From: JAFIFT01 sp020051095 | Lineage (GTDB): Bacteria > Pseudomonadota > Gammaproteobacteria > Legionellales > Legionellaceae | Length of the DNA stretch: 64,000 bases | Assembly: GCF_964199965.1 (NCBI RefSeq) | Contig: NZ_CAXMZT010000013.1 | Span: 1 to 64,000 of the forward strand | Direction of reading: 5' to 3' | In this document: in pieces, positions 1 through 8,124 of the stretch | How positions within the stretch are numbered: the first letter of the stretch is position 1 | How the letters are laid out: every line of letters begins with the position of its first letter | Notes under the pieces: model-generated | What the model saw: the letters and a program-made list of their open reading frames with translations, nothing else | What the model was told of the DNA's origin: nothing | Databases searched by the model: none | Made by a program: the position numbers and the translations under genes

Positions 1-33
1 TCTGTTCAATTTTTGTAGGGATCACTTAGCCCC

Positions 34-94
34 AACCCTCTCCCGCGAGCAAGATTTTACCCCTGGTTAAAATTCTAGCGCGGGCGAGGGGGTT
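34..94. repeat. Inverted-repeat intergenic element with CCCTCTCCC arm
   Basis: The stretch has a left arm AACCCTCTCCCGCG and a right arm CGCGGGCGAGGGGGTT that pair with one or two gaps, and an inner hairpin with ATTTTA/TAAAAT arms. It has no credible reading frame. A related CCCTCTCCCC/GGGGAGAGGG palindrome lies at 14640-14665 upstream of hvfA. It looks like a short non-autonomous repeat (MITE- or REP-like). The family is not identified. Confidence 0.5.
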
Positions 95-130
95 CTCTTT
101 GGTTTTGCCAAATTTTCTTATTGAACAAAA

Positions 131-151
131 ATATATCAGGATCACTCAGCG
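131..151. repeat. Short repeat ATATCAGGAT..CTCAGCG, copy 1
   Basis: The string ATATCAGGATCACTCAGCG here matches ATATCAGGATTCCTCAGCG at 24962-24980 with a two-base difference. A weaker relative (GTCAGGATTACTCTGAGC) lies near 10776. In the 24926-24978 copy the sequence is one arm of an inverted repeat, so it is probably the end of a small dispersed element. Confidence 0.4.
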
Positions 152-189
152 TTTCACTTCATCCGGGCTGACGACTTTACAAGGATATC

Positions 190-1710
190 TTAATGTAAAG
201 AGTGGGTGAGCTTTTCGTTCCTTTTTTGCTCATCTTTCTCTATCTCTTTCACGGTCTTGCGGAAAAAGGAATTCTCAGTTTGTCCCATCTTAGAAGCGGG
301 CGTTTTATCAAGTTCATCTGCCTCTTCTAAGTATAAATCAAGAGTTGATTTAGCGATTTTATATTTAATTTCGGATCCAAGAATCGATTTTTTCACATCA
401 GCCTTGATATTTTTTCTATCTTCATTAAAGCTGGCTTCATTATCTGCGGTTAATCCCCAACTGAAAATGGATGCCAACACTAAGGTAATATTCAGCGCAG
501 CCAGCAAGGCTATGCCAAGTGGCGCTAATACCCCTGTCGCAGTCAACGCAATGCCGGCAACCGCAAGCACGGTGATAGCACTGCTGGTGATTAATCCTAC
601 TTTATTGCGATCCCAAAATGATTGGTTAACATGTTGATATTGGCTATCCATCTGATTAATTAAATCTTGATAAGGTTTGCTAATATCGGCTTGTTTTAAA
701 ATGCTAATGATATCTTTGTGAATTGCAAAGTAAGCTTCATATAGCATCGAACCTTGCAAAGGATCTTCATCTTTTTGAGGGGCTAAAATACCGTCAATCT
801 TTTCTTTCGTCTCGTTAACTTTTTCGATTAATTGCAGAATTCGGGGTTGAAACTGCTTATCTTGATTTGGTAACTTTGCCAAAAAGGCGAGCTGCTCAGC
901 TGCATTTTGGCAAAACAACTGATACACAGCCAATGATTGTTTAATCAGCATTTCTTCCGTTTTAAAAATCACCTTTGAGTTTGTGTTGGATGTATTTAAA
1001 GCTTTCTCAAGTGCAGTCAAGGTATTAACATCCAACGTTCCTTTGTCATTGATAGTATCATTGATAAAGAACTTGACTTCATCAGGCAGCCCTTTGATAT
1101 GCAGTAACTCGCCTTTTAGAGAACCTTTGTTCAACAACGATCCTTTTTGGTAAGCAGGCCCACACACATTTTCTAAACTAGGATAAAAATGATTATCCGT
1201 GCCTTGAAAAACAAGCACTTCTCTGTCTTTAGGATCCTTGGAAGTGTGGCGAATAAAGGTAATGGTGAAAAATTCAGGTGCTTCTTTTTGATAGGCAATA
1301 CTTAAACCACAGTCATTTCCATTCTTATCGATAAATGCGAAGCTGCAATCTTTTATGCCTTCAAAAAACTTGTTTAGCAAATCGTTCTTCATTTCTGGAT
1401 CTGCTTTAACAATAGCATTCTGAGTATACTCAGCGTATGTTTTTTTCATGACAAAAGGACGACTGATATTTGCAGCAGTATAGTTTCCTTGGGTATAGTG
1501 TTTAGTTCGGTCAATCGAACGCCAGTGTTGTTGAAACGCTTCAAACTTATGCGCTCTGCTTAAAACCACTGTTCTAGGAATATCCTTTTCAATTTGTTCT
1601 TTGAGACTTCCTGCATCCTCTGTGGCAGCATAATAGCTATTATTGACTTGCATAAAATCTTTTACGACTTCAACATAATTTGCGGACATTTTAAAAATTG
1701 TGTTGCCCAT
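190..1710 (-). CDS. Orphan protein with C-terminal membrane hairpin, effector-like
   Basis: I do not recognise the family. The 506-residue protein has a long soluble N-terminal part (about 1-365) without a signal peptide. A strongly hydrophobic stretch follows at about 371-420, rich in Ala, Leu, Val and Gly, that could form two membrane helices. The tail after it is highly charged and ends in Lys/Glu-rich helix. The start ATG at 1710 has only a distant AGG as ribosome-binding site. A soluble body plus a late hydrophobic hairpin is common among secreted effectors that insert into host membranes. The 252-residue protein at 30396-31154 has the same plan, including an Asp-Asn just after the hairpin. 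The effector role is inference. Confidence 0.7.
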   Translation of the reverse strand: MGNTIFKMSANYVEVVKDFMQVNNSYYAATEDAGSLKEQIEKDIPRTVVLSRAHKFEAFQQHWRSIDRTKHYTQGNYTAANISRPFVMKKTYAEYTQNAIVKADPEMKNDLLNKFFEGIKDCSFAFIDKNGNDCGLSIAYQKEAPEFFTITFIRHTSKDPKDREVLVFQGTDNHFYPSLENVCGPAYQKGSLLNKGSLKGELLHIKGLPDEVKFFINDTINDKGTLDVNTLTALEKALNTSNTNSKVIFKTEEMLIKQSLAVYQLFCQNAAEQLAFLAKLPNQDKQFQPRILQLIEKVNETKEKIDGILAPQKDEDPLQGSMLYEAYFAIHKDIISILKQADISKPYQDLINQMDSQYQHVNQSFWDRNKVGLITSSAITVLAVAGIALTATGVLAPLGIALLAALNITLVLASIFSWGLTADNEASFNEDRKNIKADVKKSILGSEIKYKIAKSTLDLYLEEADELDKTPASKMGQTENSFFRKTVKEIEKDEQKRNEKLTHSLH

Positions 1711-1871
1711 GGCTAATGACCTATAAAGTGTATTATTAACACTATGATATCAAGGAAATGTTAAGACAAAATGAAATAGGTGGTAAGTTTTTTTACATTT
1801 ATGTAAAATAAGTTTTAAAAGGACGGTGTTTACCGTTTTTTTCAATAAGTTATTGGCAATTTGTGGTGCAT

Positions 1872-2720
1872 ATGGATAAATTATGGATGGTGATTGCGCT
1901 GGTTTGTGTGTATGGGGGGCTTTTTATCCTTGAACGCCGCTTCCCTTTGCGCACAGCGTTGCACCCCGGCATAAAACGCCTGTCCACAAATATTCTCATG
2001 ACTGTCTTGGTGATTGGCGTCGTGCAAATCACAGTGGCACCAACAGTCCAAGCAACCATGGCACTTAGCCAATCAACCCATTTTGGCCTGATTAATCTTT
2101 TAAAGATGCCCAGTTGGCTCGCGTTAATTGTTGGGTTTTTACTGCTGGATCTATCCTTTTATTATTGGCACAAAATAAATCATAAAATCCCCCTGCTTTG
2201 GCGCTTTCATAATGTGCACCATGTGGACCAAGATTTAGATGTCACCACCGCCATGCGTTTTCATTGGGGCGAAATAGCTTATTCGAGTGTCTTTCGCTTA
2301 ATACAACTCATCCTGCTTGGGGTGACGCCAATTACCCTCATCCTATATGAATTTATTTTCCAGCTATGCACTTTCTTTCATCACAGCAATCTTCGGTTGC
2401 CCAAGCGCTTTGAAACCGTATTAGGATTACTTCTGATTACACCGAGAATTCATGGCATCCATCATTCCAATTATCGACAAGAAACCGATAGTAATTATGG
2501 TGTGGTATTGAGTATTTGGGATAGGCTTCATCGAACGTTGAAACGGTCTATTCCTCAACAAACCATCACCATTGGTGTTCCGGCTTATGATAAAACAACC
2601 GATAATCAATTTAATCAATTATTGTTATTACCGTTCAAAGCACAACGAAACTATTGGCTGACTTCGGAAAATCAACCCCACGAGCAACGAGGCGTTGTTA
2701 GCAATTCCTCCTATCGTTAA
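1872..2720 (+). CDS. Sterol desaturase/fatty acid hydroxylase family protein
   Basis: This is an integral membrane di-iron hydroxylase of the fatty acid hydroxylase superfamily, which hydroxylates or desaturates lipid substrates in the cytoplasmic membrane. The protein is about 282 residues. It has N-terminal hydrophobic helices, then the His clusters typical of the family: a YYWHKINHK segment, FHNVHHVD, the FFHHS cluster and GIHHSNY. Together they give the eight or so His ligands for two irons. I chose ATG 1872 because the upstream GTG at 1863 is only three codons away; neither has a good Shine-Dalgarno. The gene stands alone between two orphan minus-strand genes. The substrate cannot be told from sequence. 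Confidence 0.88.
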   Translation: MDKLWMVIALVCVYGGLFILERRFPLRTALHPGIKRLSTNILMTVLVIGVVQITVAPTVQATMALSQSTHFGLINLLKMPSWLALIVGFLLLDLSFYYWHKINHKIPLLWRFHNVHHVDQDLDVTTAMRFHWGEIAYSSVFRLIQLILLGVTPITLILYEFIFQLCTFFHHSNLRLPKRFETVLGLLLITPRIHGIHHSNYRQETDSNYGVVLSIWDRLHRTLKRSIPQQTITIGVPAYDKTTDNQFNQLLLLPFKAQRNYWLTSENQPHEQRGVVSNSSYR

Positions 2721-2730
2721 GCTTTTACGA

Positions 2731-3495
2731 TTACCCCAACCCTAGCCTTTTAGAAAATAATGGCTGCAAACGCTCCTTCACCTCACCAAGCTGACCAGAC
2801 ATGACTGCGTCATAGTCCTCTTTTGACAGTGATGCCCTACTATCATTAAGCCAAGTTAATAGATGGGCGGCGACCTTGGTATTGGCCATTTCGCTATTTT
2901 TTGTAGTTTCTGTGTCAATGACTTTGCCATCCTTATGAAGGATTGACTGAATCTCATGGCAACACTGAGCATTAATAAAATCAAGTAAAAAGAATCGCAA
3001 GGTGCGCAAATCCGGGAGAGGGTAATCGGTAAAATGAGCGTGCACAGTGATGTTTTGTATATCCGCTTCATGTTGCCCCAAAAAAAGATACCATCGCATC
3101 GGTTGATAAACCATACTCAGAAAAATCGCTTGTTCTGTTTTCATTTCATCGACCAAGTTTGGATCGCGCTGGCCAATATATTTCACTACCAAGTGGATAA
3201 ATTTCCGATAGTATAATAAGTCGCCCAACTCGCTTTTTAGATAAAAAAACACCGTCGCCATCGTGCCAAAGAGGTTTTTTAATTTATCCACTTCCCCAAA
3301 AGAATGAGCTAATTTAGATTTTTCATAATCCTGTTTAAGCTTCTCGAGCGGATCGGTGTTTATTTTGCTATCTAAAACACCCAGGTTTCTTGCAGCAAAG
3401 ATAACGAGATTGAGAAAAGTCTCCAGTGAAAAGGCTGAATTGTATTCAACGCATAACGCATCAATTTTTTGTTGAATGGTCTTTCCATCACCCAT
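2731..3495 (-). CDS. Orphan soluble helical protein
   Basis: I do not recognise this 254-residue protein. It is predicted soluble and mostly helical, without signal peptide or membrane segment, and has several Cys-His pairs (for example CCHE near residue 178). The start at ATG 3495 is favoured over GTG 3501 because GGGAG sits eight bases upstream. It ends eleven bases from the convergent hydroxylase gene. Its composition resembles the other orphan, possibly secreted, proteins in this window, but there is no motif to support a function. Confidence 0.65.
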   Translation of the reverse strand: MGDGKTIQQKIDALCVEYNSAFSLETFLNLVIFAARNLGVLDSKINTDPLEKLKQDYEKSKLAHSFGEVDKLKNLFGTMATVFFYLKSELGDLLYYRKFIHLVVKYIGQRDPNLVDEMKTEQAIFLSMVYQPMRWYLFLGQHEADIQNITVHAHFTDYPLPDLRTLRFFLLDFINAQCCHEIQSILHKDGKVIDTETTKNSEMANTKVAAHLLTWLNDSRASLSKEDYDAVMSGQLGEVKERLQPLFSKRLGLG

Positions 3496-3604
3496 GGTCA
3501 CTTCTCCCTAAGAGTTTTTCGCTAAGCGGCTTGCAAAGACCTTATCAAATTGGTTGAATAAATTCAATAATGATTAGATATGGACCATGAGATACGCTTA
3601 TTTT

Positions 3605-4603
3605 TTAAACGCTTTCTTCCGTGGCTTGCCATAAAGAGTCACTAAAATAGCCATTATCGTCGACAAAGTTACGAACCAATTTAAAACCGGTAGCTGAGGC
3701 TAGATTTTGAATATCAATCATATTGAACTTAAATGAAAATTCTAAGTGGATAGGCTCGTAATAATCAAATGCAACCTCCATATCCAGCGCTTTGATGGGA
3801 ACATGCTGCTGTTTTAAAGAGAGCAAATGGGACTCCATAGCACTGAGTCTGGGGTTATATACAGCCAAATGTTGAAATGCCGTTAAATCAAATTCGCCTC
3901 CTAATTCGCGGTTTATTCGATTTAATAAGTTTAAATTAAAGTCTCTCGTGACCCCCTGGCTATCATCATACGCTTTGATTAATCGATCAATTTCTTTTTT
4001 CAAATCAAAACCGATGAGGAGAAAATCACCTGGACTCAAATCTTGACGTATGTGGGTTATAAATTCTACTGCTTGACTTGAGGTAAAGTTGCCAATATTT
4101 GAGCCTAAAAATAAAACGAGCTTTTTTCGAGTGGAAACACGTTTGCAATAATGAAGGCCTCGTTGATAGTCCGCCACAATCGCTTTGATAGAACAGTGGT
4201 CTAACATGGCAATATTGTCATTGAGTAAATCAAAGGCCGCCGAGGAAATATCAATGGGGAAAAATGTTGTGTCACAGCCATAATCAAGAAATGCTTTAAT
4301 AATTTGGGAGGATTTTTGTCCATCACCAACTCCCAGCTCAATAATATCCACCTCATAACTATCAACAATCATGGGTAACCGATCCTTTATGGAACGGATA
4401 ATAGCCATTTCCGTGCGAGTCAGATAATACTCATCGAGTTCAGTTATCCGTTTAAATAATCGAGAACCAATATCATCGTATAAGTATTTCGATGAAATTG
4501 TTTTCACATGTCCTGATAACCCCCTCTTCACATCATTTGCAAATTCCTTTTGTAAAATAGAGTCGGCATCTTGTGCTTGATTTAACAAATTAATTATTTC
4601 CAT
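3605..4603 (-). CDS. egtD: L-histidine N(alpha)-methyltransferase EgtD
   Basis: EgtD trimethylates the alpha-amino group of histidine with three SAM to give hercynine, the first step of ergothioneine synthesis, in the cytosol. The 332-residue length is normal. The family signature near the N-terminus is present (SKYLYDDIGSRLFKRITELD followed by EYYLTRTE), as is the SAM-binding stretch IIELGVGDGQKS and the LFLGSNIGNFT segment. Its ATG overlaps the stop of egtB by one base (TAATG at 4601-4605), so the two are translationally coupled. A separate egtD and egtB argue against the fused OvoA enzyme of ovothiol synthesis. Confidence 0.95.
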   Translation of the reverse strand: MEIINLLNQAQDADSILQKEFANDVKRGLSGHVKTISSKYLYDDIGSRLFKRITELDEYYLTRTEMAIIRSIKDRLPMIVDSYEVDIIELGVGDGQKSSQIIKAFLDYGCDTTFFPIDISSAAFDLLNDNIAMLDHCSIKAIVADYQRGLHYCKRVSTRKKLVLFLGSNIGNFTSSQAVEFITHIRQDLSPGDFLLIGFDLKKEIDRLIKAYDDSQGVTRDFNLNLLNRINRELGGEFDLTAFQHLAVYNPRLSAMESHLLSLKQQHVPIKALDMEVAFDYYEPIHLEFSFKFNMIDIQNLASATGFKLVRNFVDDNGYFSDSLWQATEESV

Positions 4604-5829
4604 TATTTATCCTTAGCCAAACATATGCCCGAAAACATCCAGTTTTGATGGGGAAAATAAAAATTCCGATAGCTGGGACGATAATGCGAGGTGGGTGTGG
4701 CAAAGCAACTCCCTCTTAACACCTGCTGATTGCACATAAATTTACCGTTGTATTCGCCCAATGCACCTGCATAAGGCCGGTAACCAGGATAAGGAGCATA
4801 AGCGCTTTGCGTCCAAGCCCAGAGTTGTTGTTTATTCACGGCCAAATGCGTTGGGTGAAAATAGCTATTTCTATCGGCAACCTCATCATCCGGATGATGG
4901 GTTAAATAGACTTCTAATTCCTGTTCGGTTGGCAACCTTGCGCCATACCAATTGGCGAAAGCATTGGCCTCATAATAACTGACATGCGTGACGGGTGAAT
5001 TTAAATCGAGGGGTTTTGGGCCATGCAAGGTAAATTCAAACCACTCGCCTTGATGGCGATGCCAATACAAAGGGGATGAAATGTGATTTTCCAATACCCA
5101 ATTCCATCCATCACTTAACCATAACAAAGGCTTTTCATAGCCTTTGTCTTCCATAAATGCTAAATAATCCCCATTCCGAATCAATTGGGTAGCAATGACG
5201 TAATCATTGAGATAATAGGAATGCGCTGGTTTTTCATTATCATACGCAAATCCTGTTTTCTCCATACCAATTTGATAAAGGCCAGCATCCATATCAACCC
5301 ACCCCAACGTGGTATCAGCAATTGCTGGAAGTGGCTTGTTATGGTAGACGGGCATGGTTGGATTAGCAGCCAAAACATATTTAATATCCATGTACAATAG
5401 CTCTTGATGCTGTTGTTCATGGTGCAGGCCCATTTCTGTTAACATGGGCAGATCAGGATGCATGCACCACTGTGAGTTTAAGAGGTCGACCATCTGTTGA
5501 TCCACATGCGCGCGATACTGCATGACCTGTTTGACAGTCGGCCTTGATAAAATCCCACGTTGGCCTTGCAGCCAATGCTTCCCACAGGATTTATAGTAGG
5601 AGTTAAACAATTCATCAAAGACAGGGTCAAATTTTTGATACCCTTCAACAAACTGATTCAATATAAAATTTTCGAAAAACCAGGTGGTGTGGGCCAAATG
5701 CCATTTAGGCGGGCTAACTTCAGCAACCGGTTGGACAACATAATCTTCTATTTCCAAGGGTTGGCAAATGGATACAGTCTGCGCTCTGATGTTTAAATAT
5801 AATTCAACACCACTATCATGATTTGTCAT
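4603..5829 (-). CDS. egtB: Ergothioneine biosynthesis sulfoxide synthase EgtB
   Basis: EgtB is a non-haem iron enzyme that joins hercynine to a sulfur donor (gamma-glutamylcysteine or cysteine, depending on type) with oxygen. The 408-residue protein has an N-terminal DinB-like domain, with WHLAHTTWFFE and the iron-binding HX3HXE motif in HHEQQHQELLYMD. A C-terminal formylglycine-generating-enzyme fold follows, ending in RGSCFATPTSHYRPSYRNFY. Its start overlaps the preceding small ORF by an ATGA. No egtC- or egtE-like gene is nearby, so the sulfur donor and the final C-S lyase must come from elsewhere or the pathway uses a short route. Confidence 0.95.
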   Translation of the reverse strand: MTNHDSGVELYLNIRAQTVSICQPLEIEDYVVQPVAEVSPPKWHLAHTTWFFENFILNQFVEGYQKFDPVFDELFNSYYKSCGKHWLQGQRGILSRPTVKQVMQYRAHVDQQMVDLLNSQWCMHPDLPMLTEMGLHHEQQHQELLYMDIKYVLAANPTMPVYHNKPLPAIADTTLGWVDMDAGLYQIGMEKTGFAYDNEKPAHSYYLNDYVIATQLIRNGDYLAFMEDKGYEKPLLWLSDGWNWVLENHISSPLYWHRHQGEWFEFTLHGPKPLDLNSPVTHVSYYEANAFANWYGARLPTEQELEVYLTHHPDDEVADRNSYFHPTHLAVNKQQLWAWTQSAYAPYPGYRPYAGALGEYNGKFMCNQQVLRGSCFATPTSHYRPSYRNFYFPHQNWMFSGICLAKDK

Positions 5830-6098
5830 AATTCAAAGCCATCCATTTGCATCAATTCATCATGCCACGCCCCTAATGATTTCGCAATAGCCTTTAAAAT
5901 CAACAAGATATCATCAGTTATTGCCACACAGTCCTCATTGCTTTTCATCAAGTCAAATGATTTAATATACCCGTGATCATTCAAAATGCGAGTTTTCTGC
6001 TTTTTCTTTTTCATCCTGCAAAACGTTAAAAAACACACAAGGGAATGAGCCATTGCGCGCTTTTTAACGTTTTCCAGGATCAAAAAATAAAGGCGCAT
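5826..6098 (-). CDS. Small ORF at the head of the egtBD operon
   Basis: A 90-residue reading frame with no family that I recognise. Its stop overlaps the egtB start in an ATGA, which usually means co-translation. The ATG at 6098 has GAGG five bases upstream. An internal Met at residue 29 starts a Lys-rich segment that looks more protein-like than the hydrophobic, Cys-containing N-terminus, so the real product may be about 62 residues (from 6014). The C-terminal half is acidic and helical. Its position suggests a role linked to ergothioneine, but this rests on context only. Confidence 0.5.
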   Translation of the reverse strand: MRLYFLILENVKKRAMAHSLVCFLTFCRMKKKKQKTRILNDHGYIKSFDLMKSNEDCVAITDDILLILKAIAKSLGAWHDELMQMDGFEL

Positions 6099-6209
6099 AA
6101 ATCCTCGCTTTTTGAATGATCACGGGTATAACAGGCGAATATTGCTCTTGGGTATAAGTATAGACCTTAGTAGCGAGTTATGGACAGAACTGGTTTCTAG
6201 GAGAACAAC

Positions 6210-6956
6210 ATGGAATTAAGTAAAAAACAAAAAGAGTTTTGCGATGCATCTACGACAGACTACTCCGATCTCAAGGCCATATTTCTTAACTGCACCCTAA
6301 AGCGCAGCCCTGAACTATCACACACCAGCGGCTTAATTGAGATATCGCGTGCAATTATGGAAAAAAATGGGGTGAGTGTTGAAGTGCTTCGCCCTGTGGA
6401 CTATAACATCGCCTATGGCGTCTACGGCGATATGACCAAGCATGGCTGGGATAAAGATGATTGGCCTCAAATTTTTAAAAAAGTTATGGCCTCCGATATT
6501 CTCGTGATCACTTCTCCCATTTGGCTAGGTGAAAAATCATCCGTGTGCACCAAAGTGATTGAACGGCTTTATGGCAACTCCAGTGATCTTAACGCCCATG
6601 GTCAATATGCCTACTATGGTCGAGTGGGTGGCTGCTTAATCACCGGTAACGAAGATGGCGCCAAACATTGTTCCATGAATATCCTCTATTCCTTGCAGCA
6701 TTTAGGCTATGTTATTCCACCCCAAGCCGATGCAGCTTGGCTTGGGGAAGCAGGTCCTGGACCTTCCTATCTTGATCCAAACTCGGGAGGTCCTCAAAAT
6801 GATTTTACCAATCGCAATACTACCTTTATGACTTGGAACCTCATGCACCTGGCTCGCATTATCAAAGACGCAGGGGGCATCCCAGCCAATGGTAACCAGC
6901 GTTCCAGATGGGATGCCGGCTGCCGTTTTGATTTCCCCAATCCTGAATATCGATAA
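6210..6956 (+). CDS. Flavodoxin-like NADPH-dependent FMN reductase family protein
   Basis: The 248-residue protein has the flavodoxin/NADPH-quinone-reductase fold. It opens with LKAIFLNCTLKRSPELSHTS, the FMN phosphate-binding loop of this family, then has VITSPIWLGEKSS and YYGRVGGCLITGNEDGAKH, which line the flavin site. It probably transfers electrons from NAD(P)H to small molecules in the cytosol; the substrate is unknown. The start is supported by AGGAG eight bases upstream. The gene is divergent from the egt operon, which is also a redox-defence locus. A strong stem-loop follows it at 6965-7004. Confidence 0.85.
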   Translation: MELSKKQKEFCDASTTDYSDLKAIFLNCTLKRSPELSHTSGLIEISRAIMEKNGVSVEVLRPVDYNIAYGVYGDMTKHGWDKDDWPQIFKKVMASDILVITSPIWLGEKSSVCTKVIERLYGNSSDLNAHGQYAYYGRVGGCLITGNEDGAKHCSMNILYSLQHLGYVIPPQADAAWLGEAGPGPSYLDPNSGGPQNDFTNRNTTFMTWNLMHLARIIKDAGGIPANGNQRSRWDAGCRFDFPNPEYR

Positions 6957-6964
6957 TCTCATCA

Positions 6965-7004
6965 TTCATTGGCATTGGCGAACATTCTCGCCAATGCCAA
7001 TGAA
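6965..7004 (+). terminator. Strong stem-loop after the flavodoxin-like gene
   Basis: A perfect 17-bp stem (arms 6965-6981 and 6988-7004) encloses a 6-base loop. It starts eight bases after the flavodoxin gene stop. There is no run of T after it, so intrinsic termination is not certain; it could instead stabilise the 3' end. Confidence 0.5.
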
Positions 7005-7109
7005 AATCCACGGGTATATTCATTCAACAAAAAAAACAAAATAATAATTCATTGGATTATAGTTGAACATTCATTTACAATATTGCATTTTAAAATTCAG
7101 GAGTATTGG

Positions 7110-7388
7110 ATGTCTAAATCAACTGATGCTGCAAAAATCGTCTTAGGCTCTATGGTTGGGTTTGTTGCAACGTATTTGTTTTTAAAAGAAACCATGATTG
7201 AACCAGCCTACTTAGCCTATTGTAATGGAGATCCGAATCCCGGCAGTTTATGCACCATGTTCTCATTTGCATTCAAATTTTGCCTAGCTGTTGGTATCGT
7301 AGGTGGCGGCTATTTAGGTAATTGTATTGGTGAAGACCAAAATGAGGGTTTTGAGCCAGAACAACTCGGTTTTGGCCCAAACCGATGA
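7110..7388 (+). CDS. Small membrane protein, unknown
   Basis: The product is 92 residues when started at ATG 7110, which has CAGGAG seven bases upstream. It has two hydrophobic helices: about residues 10-28 (LGSMVGFVATYLFLK) and about 50-70 (FAFKFCLAVGIVGGGYLG). The Cys-containing loop between them (YCNGDPNPGSLC) would face the periplasm if both ends are cytoplasmic. The tail is acidic. I do not recognise the family. It lies between the flavodoxin-like gene and an exported AhpD-like gene with no clear operon link. Confidence 0.7.
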   Translation: MSKSTDAAKIVLGSMVGFVATYLFLKETMIEPAYLAYCNGDPNPGSLCTMFSFAFKFCLAVGIVGGGYLGNCIGEDQNEGFEPEQLGFGPNR

Positions 7389-7515
7389 GTTCATGTGGAT
7401 GTCACATTTATTCGGCTAGGTATGGGTTGACATTCATTCTTTGGGATATCATCATGGATAAAAAATACCACTTATCGTGAATAGGGCGCCCCCCCTATTC
7501 CCAACTAAGGAATCC

Positions 7516-8100
7516 ATGATGAAAGGTATCTATTCATTTACCCTTCTTTTCTCACTGTTTGCAACCTTCATCTCCCACGCAGCCGAACCACAAACCACGC
7601 CCCCATCACCCGTCAAAGTAGAAAATCGGTTAATTGATCTATCTGAAAATCAACCATTGATGAAAATCGCCCGTTATAGTTCAGAGAGCTATAGTTACAG
7701 AGCAACAAATTTAACTGTTGATCCCATCCTTGCAGAGTTATTGCGCTTGAGAGTCTCTCAAATTAATCACTGCGTTTATTGTTTGTACACTCACCAAGAT
7801 GTCGTGCGAACGATGAAAATTCCACAAGCCAAAGTCGACACATTAAGTGCTTGGTGGGCTAACGATTTATTTACCGATGCTGAAAAAGCTGCCTTGGAAT
7901 ATACCGAATCGTTAACCAAACAACATAAAAATAGCATTGCTAAAAACTTCAACCAAGTTCATCAACAATTAACAAAGTATTACACTGAAAAGCAAATAAT
8001 AGACATAGCTGGCATTGTGATAAATATGAATATTTGGACGCGGCTGAAAATGGCTGAAGGCGCTACGCTGAAAAACGATAGCTTACCCAAATCAAACTAA
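7516..8100 (+). CDS. Exported carboxymuconolactone decarboxylase (AhpD-like) family protein
   Basis: The protein is about 194 residues and carries a CMD/AhpD-type core with the redox motif CVYCLYTHQDVV (CxxC followed by His), as in alkylhydroperoxidase D and related peroxidases. Unlike typical AhpD it begins with a cleavable signal peptide (about 23 residues, ending in HAA), so it should work in the periplasm. The start is ATG 7516 or the adjacent 7519, with AAGG at 7507-7510; the longer GTG frame from 7477 lacks a site. It may reduce peroxides or other thiol-reactive substrates. The electron donor is unknown. Confidence 0.85.
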   Translation: MMKGIYSFTLLFSLFATFISHAAEPQTTPPSPVKVENRLIDLSENQPLMKIARYSSESYSYRATNLTVDPILAELLRLRVSQINHCVYCLYTHQDVVRTMKIPQAKVDTLSAWWANDLFTDAEKAALEYTESLTKQHKNSIAKNFNQVHQQLTKYYTEKQIIDIAGIVINMNIWTRLKMAEGATLKNDSLPKSN

Positions 8101-8124
8101 CAACTAACTATAAGCATTGCCATC

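Noticed and set aside
3605..5829. Ovothiol synthase OvoA instead of ergothioneine enzymes
   Set aside because: OvoA is a single fused protein; here methyltransferase and sulfoxide synthase are separate, as in EgtD and EgtB.
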